Below are positions 23,935 to 33,950 of a stretch of DNA of 64,000 nt, piece after piece. Source of the stretch: Cavia porcellus (Eukaryota; Chordata; Mammalia; Rodentia; Caviidae); contig NW_026947490.1 of NCBI RefSeq assembly GCF_034190915.1, positions 67,135,494 through 67,199,493 of the forward strand. Direction: 5' to 3'. A program made the position numbers and the translations under genes. How positions within the stretch are numbered: position 1 is the stretch's first letter; every line of letters starts with the position of its first letter. The notes under the pieces are model-generated. The model had not been told where the DNA came from, searched no databases, and saw only the letters and a list, made by a program, of their open reading frames with translations.

Positions 23935-24909
23935 AAGAAAGCAGAGGAGGAGCTGACTGGACGAAGGGGAGGGAAGGGAAAGGTGGATTCCTGTGGAGAA
24001 TTATGTACGAGTATATACACCAAAAAGAACCTCACGGATCTGCATCAGTGATTTGCTCTACTAAAGACAAAGAAAGATTACATCAAACCTCATCCTGGAT
24101 GACTGAGCTGATTTCCAGCTTCTCTAGTGAAATAGTGATGATGTGTCTGTTCCCTGCACCGTGCTCTTCCAAACATCAGGCCTCAGCAAGTGACAGTGAT
24201 GCTTGATTTTAAGGGCTGGGAACAATCCTAAGTTTCCTGGCAAGGGTAAGGTCTTAACGGTCGGCAAGATTACTTGTTCGTATGCGTAGCACCCCAGCCA
24301 CGCAGGCACCCCCAACAGTAGAGGGCGGGAACGGGTGATTCTGTGCATCCTTCACCCTCACCGTTGTATTTGAGCTGAAATGTGAGTCAAAATACCCTAT
24401 GCAAGTCAGAATGTGAGGCTTTTCTTTCTGTTGTTTCCAAACATAGAACACAGAGCTGTATTTCTTAAAATTGTGGTGAAGGTGGTTTGATGGAAATAAA
24501 CACATATAAAGAGTTTGTGTAGTGCCAGGAGCAGATACAAATGTTTTTAACATATTAGTTCTGTGGAGCTGCTCGATATATCTGCATGAGACAATGTGAA
24601 AATGAGCTTTAATACATAACCGAAGACCTCAAAACTTCATGGTGTTGAACAAGTGACATTGTTTTGGCCCATCGTGGAGTGCTCAGCGATCTGGGCTGGG
24701 TGGACCTTACCCATGCACGTGTGTGGGGTCAGAGTCCATTGTCACTGCGAGCATTCAGCCCTGAGCAAACCAGCCTGGCTCATTTCCATGCTGCTGGGCA
24801 GGGACCTGTGACACACTCAGAACCAGTGCATTGTCACTTCTGTCACATTTCACTGGCCGAAGCAGCAGTTCACAAGGCCAAGTCAGATCTCAGGGATTGA
24901 AAATAGAAC
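23476..24909. other. Unique stretch with a GA microsatellite
   Basis: No gene is visible. The part at 23700-23830 is AT-rich. A GA microsatellite lies at 23882-23933. At 24290-24330 there is a motif partly like a CTCF site ('CCCCAACAGTAGAGGGCGG'). Frames of up to 99 codons are unrecognised. Confidence 0.45.
23882..23933 (+). repeat. (GA)n microsatellite
   Basis: About 26 uninterrupted GA units. It is a simple repeat, probably variable in length. Confidence 0.97.
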
Positions 24910-24912
24910 GAT

Positions 24913-24924
24913 CTTTCTTTCTTC

Positions 24925-24987
<63 letters not shown>

Positions 24988-25042
24988 TCCTTCCTTCCTT
25001 CCTTCCTTCCTTCCTTCCTTCCTTCCTTCCTTCCTTCATTCC

Positions 25043-25101
<59 letters not shown>

Positions 25102-25122
25102 GTCTCTCTCTCTCTTTCTTTC
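24913..25122 (+). repeat. Compound (CTTT)n(CCTT)n(CT)n microsatellite
   Basis: A three-phase pyrimidine array: about 80 bases of CTTT, about 55 of CCTT, then CT with scattered TTT and TG interruptions. It abuts the 3' end of the antisense SINE at 25123-25316. On the SINE strand it reads as the A-rich tail, (GA/GAAA)n then (GGAA)n then (GAAA)n, so it probably grew from that tail. The Phe/Ser/Leu-rich and Arg/Lys/Glu-rich open frames through it are artefacts. Confidence 0.95.
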
Positions 25123-25316
25123 TTGGCTGGGAATTGAACCCAGAGCCTGAACTGGCTACACCTCAAGTACCATTCTCCATCACCAGACTTTCTTTTCTTT
25201 TGGAGACAATATCTCAGTAAGTCTCTAAGTTTTCTAAGCTTGCCTAGAACTTGTGATTTTCCTGCCTAGCCTTCTGGATTGCTAGGATTTCAGGTGTGTA
25301 CCATGATGCTCGGCTT
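25123..25316 (-). mobile_element. Chimeric B1-ID SINE (antisense)
   Basis: Read on the minus strand, a B1 half ('AGCCGAGCATCATGGTACAC', 'AGGCAGGAaAATCACAAGTT', 'ACTGAGATATTGTCTCCAAAA') is followed by an ID-type half ending 'GGCTCTGGGTTCAATTCCCA'. It then runs into the expanded tail at 24913-25122. The layout matches the other chimeric copies in this window. Confidence 0.85.
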
Positions 25317-25409
25317 AGAACCTACTTTTTAATAAAAGAGACCACCGTTCACACTGCAAAGGGTGTGGGTACAAGGTGTGATGACTGTAAACATTTCCAC
25401 AATCTGCCA

Positions 25410-25510
25410 CAGGTAGCTATTCTTATCATCTCTGCTTTTTGTTGGGAAAATTGAGGCTCAGAGAGATTAGAAAATTTATTACAATACATGCTGCATTCTG
25501 ATTTTTACTT
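25410..25510 (-). repeat. MIR fragment (antisense)
   Basis: 'AGGTAGcTATTCTTATCATCtCTGCTTTTtgttGGGAAAATTGAGGCTCAGAGAGATTAgAAAATTTA' (in part) matches the reverse complement of the MIR core, where the usual reading is 'cccattttacagatgaggaaactgaggctcagagaggttaag'. Confidence 0.7.
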
Positions 25511-26602
25511 CTTTCTTTGGTCCCAGTTACTTCACTGCCCCCTGAAAGAAGGTATGTATTTTGAGTTAGATCTGACTGGCAAGGAACTCAAATAAAATTG
25601 AAATTAAACTGTAAAGTGAATTTGCAAGGCTCATTCAAATTTTGACATCAATCATAAAGGATAGAGCAGCACCTTAGTGAGTGAGGAAATGGCTTTCCTT
25701 TCCTGGGAAGAGGAATAAGTAGTGATTTCTCATACTACAAAAGGTGCTCATAGAGCGTTTTCCTTTTAGTTCTGGGAGGAAAAATACAGATAGATATGCC
25801 TTCTGCCTTTTTTTCCTCCATCCCAAGGAAATCTCAAGAACTCTTTCACTTGGAATGGAAAATAGGCTCTTTTGTAGGAATTGCAGCATGTTAAGAATTT
25901 AGTTTAGAAGCTACAACCCTCCCACAACTGAGAGTCTGTGTCTCTAGGTCACCTTGCTTATGTGTCCTCCCTCCTTGGTGTCACATTTATCCATGGCAAT
26001 GGCCATTTACCCTGGGTAGCTCAGGGACGCTTCTGAAAGACCCCTGAAACCCAGAGGTGCCGAGACAATCCCCAGCAGGCTGTGCGTCAGCTCCTCCTGG
26101 GCATCCTACTTTGACCTGGCACCTGGCTTGATCAGAGCTGGGCAGGCAAATACATGGGCGGGGGAGGGGCTTGACTGGTTATCATGGGCAACAACATAGG
26201 TGGTCTTTCTGTTCTTCTTTATAAATATATTGAGTGAATTAAAATGGAAACTACACAGATGAATTTTTGCCACCTAACAATGCATGAAAATGATTAAAAA
26301 AATCTGTTAGTAATTATGGGAGATGAATAAAGATGGAATTTGAAACTTGCACAAAATACCATCATTTCAGATTCAGGTAAGTAAAGATAAAATCATTTTC
26401 CTCAGAACCACCGTGAAAGACACCTACTCTTCTGGGCAGCGTTTACAGTCACATACATCCTCCCAGTGGGCTACCAGGCCTCCAGCAGCAGTGATGCAGC
26501 CAGGTTGGAAGCTCCCTGCCCAGGGCCCCACAAGTCCTGGGGAGCAGCTCCCAAAACAAACCCGAGGCTGAGGATCTATGCTGATATTTCATAAAGGAAG
26601 AA
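25511..26602. other. Unique non-coding stretch
   Basis: Nothing recognisable in genes or repeats. It is AT-rich at 25560-25900 and 26220-26400, with moderate GC between. Confidence 0.45.
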
Positions 26603-26832
26603 AGCCAGGAGGAGTGGTGCATTCCTATAATCCCAGCCCTCTGGGAGGCTGAGGAAGGAGGACAGAAAATTGGAGTCCAGGCTGAGAATTCAGCTACTTA
26701 GTGAGACTCTGTCTCAAAATTAAAAAAAATTTTAAAAAGGAGCTGGGCATTTAGCCCAATGTGAAGGCCCTGAGTTCAATTCCTGGACCCACAAAGGAAT
26801 CTAAATAAATAAATAAGAAAAATAAATTGGCT
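26603..26832 (+). mobile_element. Chimeric B1-ID SINE, full layout
   Basis: The B1 half spans about 26603-26745 ('GCCAGGAGGAGTGGTGCATT', 'CCTATAATCCCAGCCCTCTG', 'GTGAGACTCTGTCTCAAAAT'), then a short A-rich linker. The ID half spans about 26742-26805 ('GAGCTGGGCATTTAGCCCAA', 'GAAGGCCCTGAGTTCAATTC'), then an (AAAT)n tail to 26832. It is the clearest complete example of the dimer here. Confidence 0.9.
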
Positions 26833-28639
26833 ATCATATTGATGAAAATTAGACACCAAAATTTCCTGTACTGAAAGCACCCATCAGGCCTTGACAAGTT
26901 GAATATTTTCATTTGCTCCTTTGGCTCCCTGACCCCATCTTGACCTAGAAAATACTATAGTTGGGTGGTAGGAGAGACGTTAACAGTCACCTGAGAAATT
27001 TCCCTTGGCTCAGGATGACCCCAGCGTCCCCAGGCAGCCTCAGAAGTCTTCTCTGGCTAGCTGGCTTCCCGCCTTGCCTGGGAGGGCACCCTGATTATTT
27101 CCCTGGCACCCCGGGTTTTGTCAGCCCAGATTCTCCCTTTCTGGTAATGATTTATTCTGCAATTGTCTTCCCCACTAAGAGACAAGGCAAGCATTCAAGG
27201 CTGAGACCTGAGCACTGTTCACAATTGCACACTTAGTACTGGGAGAACTGTTAGTGCATTGCACGTGTTCAGTTAACAGGGCTCTGAATGGAAAGGGACT
27301 CCCCACTGGAGCTGGAGCAGCCCTAGGGGCAAGGCCCAAAGAGTGACATGAAGGAACATGGCTTGCACCCTCACCAGCTACCTGCATGCTTATAAGGAAC
27401 TGGCTGTGTGGCTGCCCTCATAGCTCCGGGACTGCAAGCAGTGTCACGGACCTAGTCTTGGTGCCATTAAAGGCTGGTAGCACAGAGTTCAGCATTCAGA
27501 GTTGGGGGGAGGCTTCAGAGACTCATCACATGTGTTAGATGTCAAATTCGCGGTGTGCCCCACCCTCCTCTACCATCCTCCACCAATTCCCAGATGCTTC
27601 ACCCACCGGTCACAGCGTGAATTTACTTGAGATGAGTGCAGACAGGCTCGCAGAATTCCAGGTACTCAGAGGACAAATACAGCGAGAAGTCCAGTGCCTG
27701 GTGTCTGTGAATGAGGTTGGAGCTTCTGAAGGACATGTTGGTGATTCCCTTGTGGGACACCAGGGCTTCCTTTCACCCCACAGGGGGCCAGTGAGGACCT
27801 GGAAGAGCTCTGCCCCTCAGCTGTGCTCCTCAGGGAGCTCATGTGCAGCCCCTGTGTCGGGGACGGGTCCTCCAAGAAGGCTCTTAACATTTAGCTTCAC
27901 GAGGGCCCTGCGCCTGCCACACAGAGTGGGTGTGCTGAGCCTGTGGAAGGGACTTCTGGCTCTGACCAGGAGAGCTCTGCACAGTAGCGGGAGACTCAGA
28001 GACCTGGGCTGGAGAGTGAATGCATGGAAATCAAGTCAGGGAGAGGGGCTGGGGAGCTGAAGTAAGGTAGAATGGACGGCCTCTGCAGCGCTCTAGACCG
28101 TTCACTATGAGAAGAATGGACAGCCTCTGCAGAGCTCTAGACCATCCACTATGTCCGCTGTGTCCAGCATTCTTCTGTCCTGCCTGCCTCCAGCCCAGCC
28201 TCTCCCTTGCTGTGTCTCCCTGGCCCTTTGTCGCATCCCGAGACAAGTTCCTTTCTAACTTGTCAGGCAGGAGGTCATTTAGTCTCTGTGTGCATCCTCT
28301 CAGAGATGAGGAACTCACTTCCCTCCAAAGCAGCCCGTCCCTTCTATGAACAGCTTAGAAAACACTTAACGTGTAGAGGTGAAATCCAATTCTCTGCGGC
28401 CTCGGCCCTGTCACCTGACTTCCACATCCTGTAAACAGAGGAAGAAGCGACTCCAATGGATCTTTGATTGGCTGTGAGACCAATGCCTCTTTTGCACCCT
28501 TCATTGATTTTTAGATGCTTCATCTGTCTGGTCACATTTTGAATTCACTTCAGGTGTTTAAATCTCCCTAGGTTACCAGTGTAATAGGAAAGCTATGTTC
28601 CCCAGCCCTTTCACATTATTACCATTACTTATTAAGTAT
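26833..28639. other. Unique stretch with a 44-bp tandem duplication
   Basis: No gene is visible. A 173-codon frame (27539-28060, plus) has no recognisable features. A 44-bp tandem duplication lies at 28070-28157. Confidence 0.45.
28070..28157 (+). repeat. Tandem duplication, 2 x 44 bp
   Basis: Unit 1 is 28070-28113 and unit 2 is 28114-28157. Both contain GAATGGAC-GCCTCTGCAG and GCTCTAGACC blocks with a handful of substitutions. It is a local duplication, not a microsatellite. Confidence 0.85.
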
Positions 28640-28758
28640 TTCTTTTTGCACCAGTAGGGATTAAACCCAGGGCCTTCACACTGAGCTATAGGCCCCACCC
28701 TTTTTTCATGTTTTATTCCATTCTTCTTGCCTCTGCCTCTCAGAGTGCCACATTATTA
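28640..28758 (-). mobile_element. Chimeric B1-ID SINE fragment (antisense)
   Basis: On the minus strand the ID half is clear: 'GGGGCCTATAGCTCAGTGTG', 'AAGGCCCTGGGTTTAATCCC'. Upstream of it is a B1 remnant ('GCACTCTGAGAGGCAGAGGC'). The B1 half is internally deleted. Confidence 0.75.
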
Positions 28759-28954
28759 TTTTTAAAGCACGTGGGGGCAATTTCAATAATAAAAGGTGGC
28801 AGGAATGGGGGTGAGAGTGGTTTGGAGCTAAGAGTTTTAGGATTCAACTACAATATTATTTACTTGCTGCAGGAATTTTAACAACAAAGATGACTTTGTA
28901 AGCTCATTTCTATTTTGCAACTTAAACATTATAAACAGATTTATCAAATGGCGT

Positions 28955-29005
28955 ACATGTGTATGCATGCATGTGTGTGTGTGCGTGTGTGTACAGGTGT
29001 GTGTG
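28955..29005 (+). repeat. Degenerate (TG)n tract
   Basis: Alternating purine-pyrimidine sequence (TGTGTATGCATGCATGTGTG and following) with few interruptions. It could flip to Z-DNA and gives Thr/His-rich open frames on the minus strand. Confidence 0.9.
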
Positions 29006-29155
29006 TTAGGGTGCAGACTGAACACTGAGCACATCTTGAATTGCGTAAGTCTAGATAAAAATCAATCAGTTTCAAGGCTAGAAAAGGAAATGCCAGGCAG
29101 TGTAGACAACCAGGCGTGGAGATGAAAGAAAGCAGCAGCATGGAGGCAGTCACGG

Positions 29156-29235
29156 TGTGCCCTGGGCTGTCTGCCTCGCATGGAGCCCCCGACGTTGTGC
29201 CCTGGGCTGTCTGCCTCGCATGGAGCCTCCGACAT
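29156..29235 (+). repeat. Tandem duplication, 2 x 40 bp
   Basis: Units 29156-29195 and 29196-29235 differ at only two positions (CCCCGACGT versus CTCCGACAT near the ends). The near identity means the duplication is recent compared with the surrounding old repeats. Confidence 0.95.
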
Positions 29236-30161
29236 TAGCCAACAGCATGCCTCAAACTCACATGAAAGTAAAAATGCTTCATAATCCAATCATTTTTTCC
29301 CCATTTCACATGTGAAAATTTGTCTAGTAGAACAGGAAAGCACTTGTCTTTGGTCTGTAACCTGAACATGGAGAGATTCAGAAACTACCCTGGGCCCTGT
29401 TCTAAACCCTTCCCAGCTGCTGCCCCCTAACCTGGGCCTCACAGCCACTGGGGCAGGGCTGTGCTCCCTCGAGCCTTGGGGAGAGCTTCTGGATCCGTCA
29501 CCCGTCTCTGCCTCTCAGCACAAGGCCTCTTTGGGCTTGACCATGCTTCCATAAAAACCAAGGAGAAACTGTTTTTACTGATGTGCGATAACCAGAAGTT
29601 TCTTCTCTGTATAAACGGGCTCCAAGCACAATGGGCCAAGGCAAGCGGGGCTGAGGGAAGGGACTCTACTTGCAAACAAGTGAGGGACAGCTCCCTGCTC
29701 CCTGGAACCATGCCCACTGCTCAGAGCAGAGTGCTCCCCAGAGCTGCACCCTGCCTTTCCAACTGCCATTGACAGCAAGAGACACAGGCTCTCCCTGTTC
29801 TGTGCCCATACCTGGGAAACGATTATTCTAAGGTATAAGGTATTTCAGAAATCAGGGCCAGCAGAGGTGGAGGATGATTTAGGGATGGCATAAGCTGTGA
29901 AATGCTACTTTCTTCAGGGAACCAGTGCTGCAGCCAATGTGACAGGGACAGAACTCTGCCCCACCCTGTAGCTTGACTTTCTTGGGTCCTTGTTTTCCCT
30001 TGAAGGTGACCTTCTATGGGCTAAAAAGATGCAGCCCTGAAGGAGAAAATGCTGGAAAAGTCAAGGTTGCTTCAACCTCCCCAGAAAGCCCAGCCCTCAC
30101 CCTCCCTAGCCCAGCAGCAAAAGGGCCTGCATTTCCCTGCGTGGGGACGTGGAAAAGAAAG

Positions 30162-30182
30162 CCCCCCGCCCCACCCCACCCC
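30162..30182 (-). promoter_or_regulatory. G-quadruplex motif on the minus strand
   Basis: C6-G-C4-A-C4-A-C4 on the plus strand gives four G runs of at least four, separated by single-base loops, on the minus strand. Short single-base loops are associated with the most stable quadruplexes. No promoter or gene is seen next to it. Confidence 0.85.
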
Positions 30183-30733
30183 ACATTCCTCTCATGGGAC
30201 AAAGAGCAGGGATGGGAGGGAGGATTCATTTCAAAGCCAGAGTGAAAGATGGAGCCCTTAACTGGTGTCACTTAATCTGTGATGCTATAAAGCAGACCCT
30301 TTAATGTTTACTGGATACTGATCAGAGATAGGACAACAGCCAGTTAGTAGGAAATGGGAATCGTGAGAACCCAGCGAGGGGGCTTTGCTCCCACACAAAT
30401 ATTATTATGCTTTCCTCCTATGAGTCGTGGGAGTGATGAAAGCTGCCCTCACAGCTTCAAAGCAAACTTGGCAGCATTTTACAGACAACAGGGAACAAGG
30501 GGGAGCAGTGAAGGACCCTGGTTCTGGCACACTGGGCCCTGAGTCTGGACTCGAGTTCTTAGGTGGGCTCAGTCACTGAGGACACCACCTCAGGAGGCCT
30601 GGCCTTTGTCTTGCCTTGGTCACCGATCATGATTTGACTTGGGCAGGTCACACCCAAGCGTGAGGTCTTCTAGAAAATGAGAATGTTGGCCTGGAAGCCT
30701 GAGCAATCTCTAGTGATGACTCCAATTTTTCAG

Positions 30734-30786
30734 ATTCATTCATTCATTCATTCATTCATTCATTCATTCATTCTCTCATTCATTCA
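30734..30786 (+). repeat. (ATTC)n microsatellite
   Basis: About 13 tetranucleotide units with one CTC interruption near 30775. Confidence 0.95.
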
Positions 30787-31764
30787 GTATTCACTGGGCT
30801 TGGAGTAGAGTTTTAAGTTTCATGATTTTGATTGTTTTCTTTCCTAGGCATCAAATGAATCTTCCTTCCCCCAAAACAGACCCCTACCCTCTGGGGGCTG
30901 AATTTGGACACTAGCTCCCTCTTGGAGTCAAACCATTCTTTAAAACAGTAATTGTTTATAAGAAGCTGTTTGGCCCACACAGTCTTAACCTTTTTCCCTG
31001 GTGGAAGTTAACTTCAAAGCTTAGCCCCATTGTTGACCATGGGGTAGATCCCTGGGGCTAAAGAGAAAATGGCAACGGCAGGAACGGGCAGACTGGCTGC
31101 CTCTGGTCACTGTGGGCAGGGGAGGCAGAGGGCCTTGGGACAGGCAGGGTGGTCTTTGGGGCTGGGGTCCAAGACAAGGCTGGAGACTGGGAAGCTTCCT
31201 ACTGCTCAGAGGGCGTCTGTCCATGGCCAATTATCCTGGCTGAGCTGGCGGCTGAGGCTCTTTTTCTGCATGCATTTCTGACTCCGAGAGAATAATATCA
31301 TCTGCAAAGACCCATGGGCCTCATTTCGAGACAGGAAAAATCCCCCTTATTATCTTCTTAAATTATTTCCTCTAGGTTCCCCTCAAGTAAAACCACTAAG
31401 CTCCAGCTGAGCCGGTTCCCACTGGCACATGGGAGTGGTGCTCTCGGGCGGGGGAGTGCGGGCCCTGGCGCAGAGTGGGGACAGTCCCAGCCTTACTGGC
31501 TGCACAGGAAGTGGCAGCCTTGGCCTTGCAGTTCTGACAGGAAGTGGGTGTGGCATCCATGGGTAACAGGCTGCCTTCCTGCTTTGAGGGGCTGCGTCGC
31601 GGTGACACCTGCTCTCTCTGAGGAATGGCTGAGCCTGGTTCTACCCTTTCTCTAATTACATCAGCCTTTTAGCATCAGATGATTCATAAGATCTGCAATT
31701 TCTAGAACAGCTTGTAAATCTGCACTTTTACATGTTTGCGTTCATAGACAGGGCAGGGAACTGT

Positions 31765-31850
31765 GGATCTCCTTCACAGGAAAGAAAACTGAGGCTCAGA
31801 GAGGCAAAGGGACTCAATAAGGTCACAGGGCCAGGAGCTACCGAACCACC
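31765..31850 (-). repeat. MIR fragment (antisense)
   Basis: 'AAGAAAACTGAGGCTCAGAG' then 'AGGCAAAGGGACTCAATAAG' and 'GTCACAGGGCCAGGAGCTA' follow the reverse-complement MIR core. Confidence 0.65.
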
Positions 31851-32213
31851 CAGTGGAGGCCCAGGACTGCGCTTTCGAGATTCGAAGGCCGGGCTAAGAC
31901 CTTCAGTGCCTCTTCACTTCCCCTCCCCGCAAGGGCAGTCTCCCCTGTAATGGAAACTCCACAAAGGCCCGAACAGAGCATCTTCCCACAGGAGCTTAGA
32001 ATGCCACGCTGCAGGTGCTCATGCTCCTCTAGTCATCTCAGAAGAGCTTACAGATCGCCAGGGAAGAGAGAAGCAGTGCGAACTCGGAGACAGGGTGTCT
32101 GGACGGGCCTCAGATAGTCCCAGGGTTAGCAAGGGCTGGGCTGCTCACAGTTCACACTTACCATTGTCCCTTTCCCAATGCTTAGTGAAAAGGTTTTGGC
32201 CCAGACAGGACAC

Positions 32214-32528
32214 TGTAGCTGGTAAAGCCAAGGAGCTCCTATCTCCCCCACCCCTAGGAATTTACCTATGGTGCCAAACAAAGACCAATGGGCTACCTGT
32301 GCATCCCTAATGCCCCCTTAGGTTCCACCCCAAACCGAAGCTACTTATGTGCCTCACTCCACGCGTTCCACAGAGAGATCTCCGACCCCAGGGTGGAAAT
32401 GCTGCGCCCCGGGGCATCGGGGGTGCCTCTCCCTGCATTCTCAAAATAAAGGTCATTTATATTTCATACTTCTTATCTTTTCAGCTGCCGCTGGTCCCCC
32501 ACAGTTCTATCACTTAGCACATGGGAGA
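32214..32528 (+). mobile_element. Possible degenerate class II ERV LTR
   Basis: The segment starts TGTAG, holds a CCAAT-box word (near 32286), a polyadenylation signal AATAAA at 32445-32450, then a T-rich stretch. It is followed immediately by a sequence like a lysine-tRNA primer-binding site (32529-32546). That order (U3, AATAAA, U5, PBS) is what a retroviral 5' LTR shows. No TATA box, no gag frame and no target duplication is seen. Chance remains possible. Confidence 0.3.
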
Positions 32529-32546
32529 TGGCCCCCAATGTGTGGG
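32529..32546 (+). other. Primer-binding-site-like sequence (tRNA-Lys type)
   Basis: The 18-mer agrees at 14 of 18 positions with the primer-binding site complementary to tRNA-Lys1,2, used by many class II (beta-type) endogenous retroviruses. It sits where it should if 32214-32528 is an LTR. Downstream to 32865 nothing like gag is readable. Confidence 0.3.
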
Positions 32547-32865
32547 TGTGAATTGCGGTGGTCAGGGTCACCCATGGGAAGACTCGTCAGTCCAGAGGTA
32601 TCTTGCTGCATGGTCGCCCAGCATAGACCGCCTCTGCCCAGCCCTCTTGGCCGCCCGCATGGGTCCGAAGTGGTGGCTTTCCCCACTCACCCCTGTTAGG
32701 AAGCACAACATTCTAGCCCTGCTTCCTCAAGGCCGAATTTGACATCATATGTGTGTGGGGGGGCAAGTTTCAGGCCTCATGATGAAATCCATGTGCCCAT
32801 GTGGCTTTAGGAAATCTTCTCAATGCAGAGGGGATCCATTTCCCCTAATGTGAATGCTTCTGACT
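32547..32865. other. Unassigned stretch after the PBS-like site
   Basis: It would be retroviral leader if the LTR call is right. No recognisable gag frame or other feature is visible. A short G8 run lies near 32756. Confidence 0.35.
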
Positions 32866-33216
32866 TGGTTACTTTTCTCTCATTGCTGGGAAAAAATATC
32901 TGACACCCAAAATGCTGGAAGGGAAGGTTTATTTAGCTTACAGTTTCTGGAAGTTTGTTCCGTACTCAGCTGGCTCCAAGGCAGGGCATGGTCTGCAAGA
33001 GACAGAGTTTGCAAAGGCAAAAGGAGAAAGCATGCCTCTTCCCTTCCCTTACATTGTATGCTGGCTCCCCCTCTGGAGCAGTGCAGCCCTCATACCACCA
33101 ATCCCACGCCAGACAATGAACCAATCACAAATGCTATACCCAGTTGCTTTTGAAAGGCCTGTCCTGACCATGACTGCATGAGGCTTTGGGCGATTATTTA
33201 ACACGAACCATAACAG
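32866..33216 (-). mobile_element. MaLR LTR (rodent type), antisense
   Basis: The left edge reads 'TTACTTTTCTCTCATTGCTG', then 'AAGGTTTATTTAGCTTACAG' and 'CTGGCTCCAAGGCAGGGCAT'. The right edge 'GAACCATAACAGCA' is the mirror of the TGCTATGGTTTG-type start of MaLR LTRs. The spread fits one almost complete LTR on the minus strand. No internal region adjoins it. Confidence 0.65.
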
Positions 33217-33384
33217 CATCTTCCTTGTGTTCCACATTAGTAGCAGCCACCTTGCATACAGCACTCTGCAGTTTATGTGGTGCCCTAAATACTCTTGCCT
33301 TATTGTTTTATTTCTTCCCCACAACAGTTCTGGGATCTAAATAATGGTTTGACATTATGGTCCCTGGGGCCTTCCTTTCCTTAG

Positions 33385-33572
33385 CTTTTAGCAACCATGA
33401 GGTGAGCAACAATGCCCTACTCTCTCCCCACTGCACCTCACCACAGGCCCCAAGAAACAGAGCCAAGAAACACTGGCCTGAAACCTGAGCCAAAATAAAC
33501 CTTTTTCCTTTTCAGTTGATTTCCTCAGGTATTTTTTAATAGTGATAGAAAACTGACTCAAACTAACATTGC
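33385..33572 (+). mobile_element. MaLR LTR 3' half, sense
   Basis: 'CACCACAGGCCCCAAGAAAC', 'CTGAAACCTGAGCCAAAATA', 'AACCTTTTTCCTTTTCAGTT', 'CTCAGGTATTTTTTAATAGT' and 'GATAGAAAACTGACTCA' follow the end of rodent MaLR LTRs, including the AATAAA signal. It lies opposite in orientation to the LTR at 32866-33216. The 33217-33384 gap may contain its degraded 5' half. Confidence 0.7.
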
Positions 33573-33820
33573 AAGAGTCTGCTGATCTTCCGGGACTCGC
33601 ACGGTGGGGAAGTGAGCTCAGGCTCTTTCCTGGAATACCCTGGACCTCTGAACCATTAGGAAACCCCACTTTGACTCATACCCTCGGCAGTGTATCAAGT
33701 CTGAGGACACATCTGTCCTGAGCCTCATAACTGCCCAAGGCTTCAGGACAGTCACCCTCTTGATACTCTGTGACCACCAAAAAGGAGGCAAAAAGAGCTC
33801 TTCATATTTGGAAAGGGTTG
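33573..33820. other. Short unassigned stretch
   Basis: Nothing recognisable between the MaLR end and the next SINE. Confidence 0.4.
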
Positions 33821-33950
33821 GCCCTAGGCGCAGTGTGTCACTTCAAAGCCTAGTACCTTGGGCAGGAGATGTAGCTCCGTGAGGACGTATTTCCCTAGTG
33901 TGCACAGGCCCTCTGGAACTGGCGCTGTCAAAAGGAAAGAAAACAAAACT
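33821..33950 (+). mobile_element. Chimeric B1-ID SINE, decayed
   Basis: 'GGCCCTAGGCGCAGTGTGTC' and 'CTAGTACCTTGGGCAGGAG' are a shortened B1 half. 'AGATGTAGCTCCGTGAGG', 'GTGTGCACAGGCCCTCTGGA' and the A-rich end with AAAGAAAAC are the ID half. It is strongly diverged. Confidence 0.6.

Larger units (their letters stand above)
28759..30160. other. Unique stretch with TG repeat and a 40-bp duplication
   Basis: No gene is visible. It holds a (TG)n-like tract (28955-29005) and a 40-bp tandem duplication at 29156-29235. A 103-codon frame (29461-29772, plus) is unrecognised. Confidence 0.45.
30183..32213. other. Mostly unique non-coding stretch
   Basis: No gene is visible. It contains an (ATTC)n microsatellite (30734-30786) and a MIR fragment (31765-31850). 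The 31020-31620 part is GC-richer, with unrecognised frames of 60-70 codons on both strands. Confidence 0.45.

Noticed and set aside
24300..24325. Second CTCF site
   Set aside because: It matches only part of the core (AGTAGAGGGCGG) and departs at key positions, so it was not called as a feature.
24831..25220. Phe/Leu/Ser-rich 129-codon frame and the opposing Arg/Lys/Glu frame
   Set aside because: They are translations of the compound microsatellite.
27539..28060. 173-codon plus-strand frame
   Set aside because: No recognisable domain, signal peptide or family; ordinary non-coding composition.
28070..29235. CRISPR-like repeats
   Set aside because: These are two unrelated two-copy direct tandem duplications with no spacers, in mammalian DNA.
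32470..32482. Splice-acceptor-like polypyrimidine-AG near 32480
   Set aside because: No matching donor or coding frame; better explained as the U5-like part of a possible LTR.
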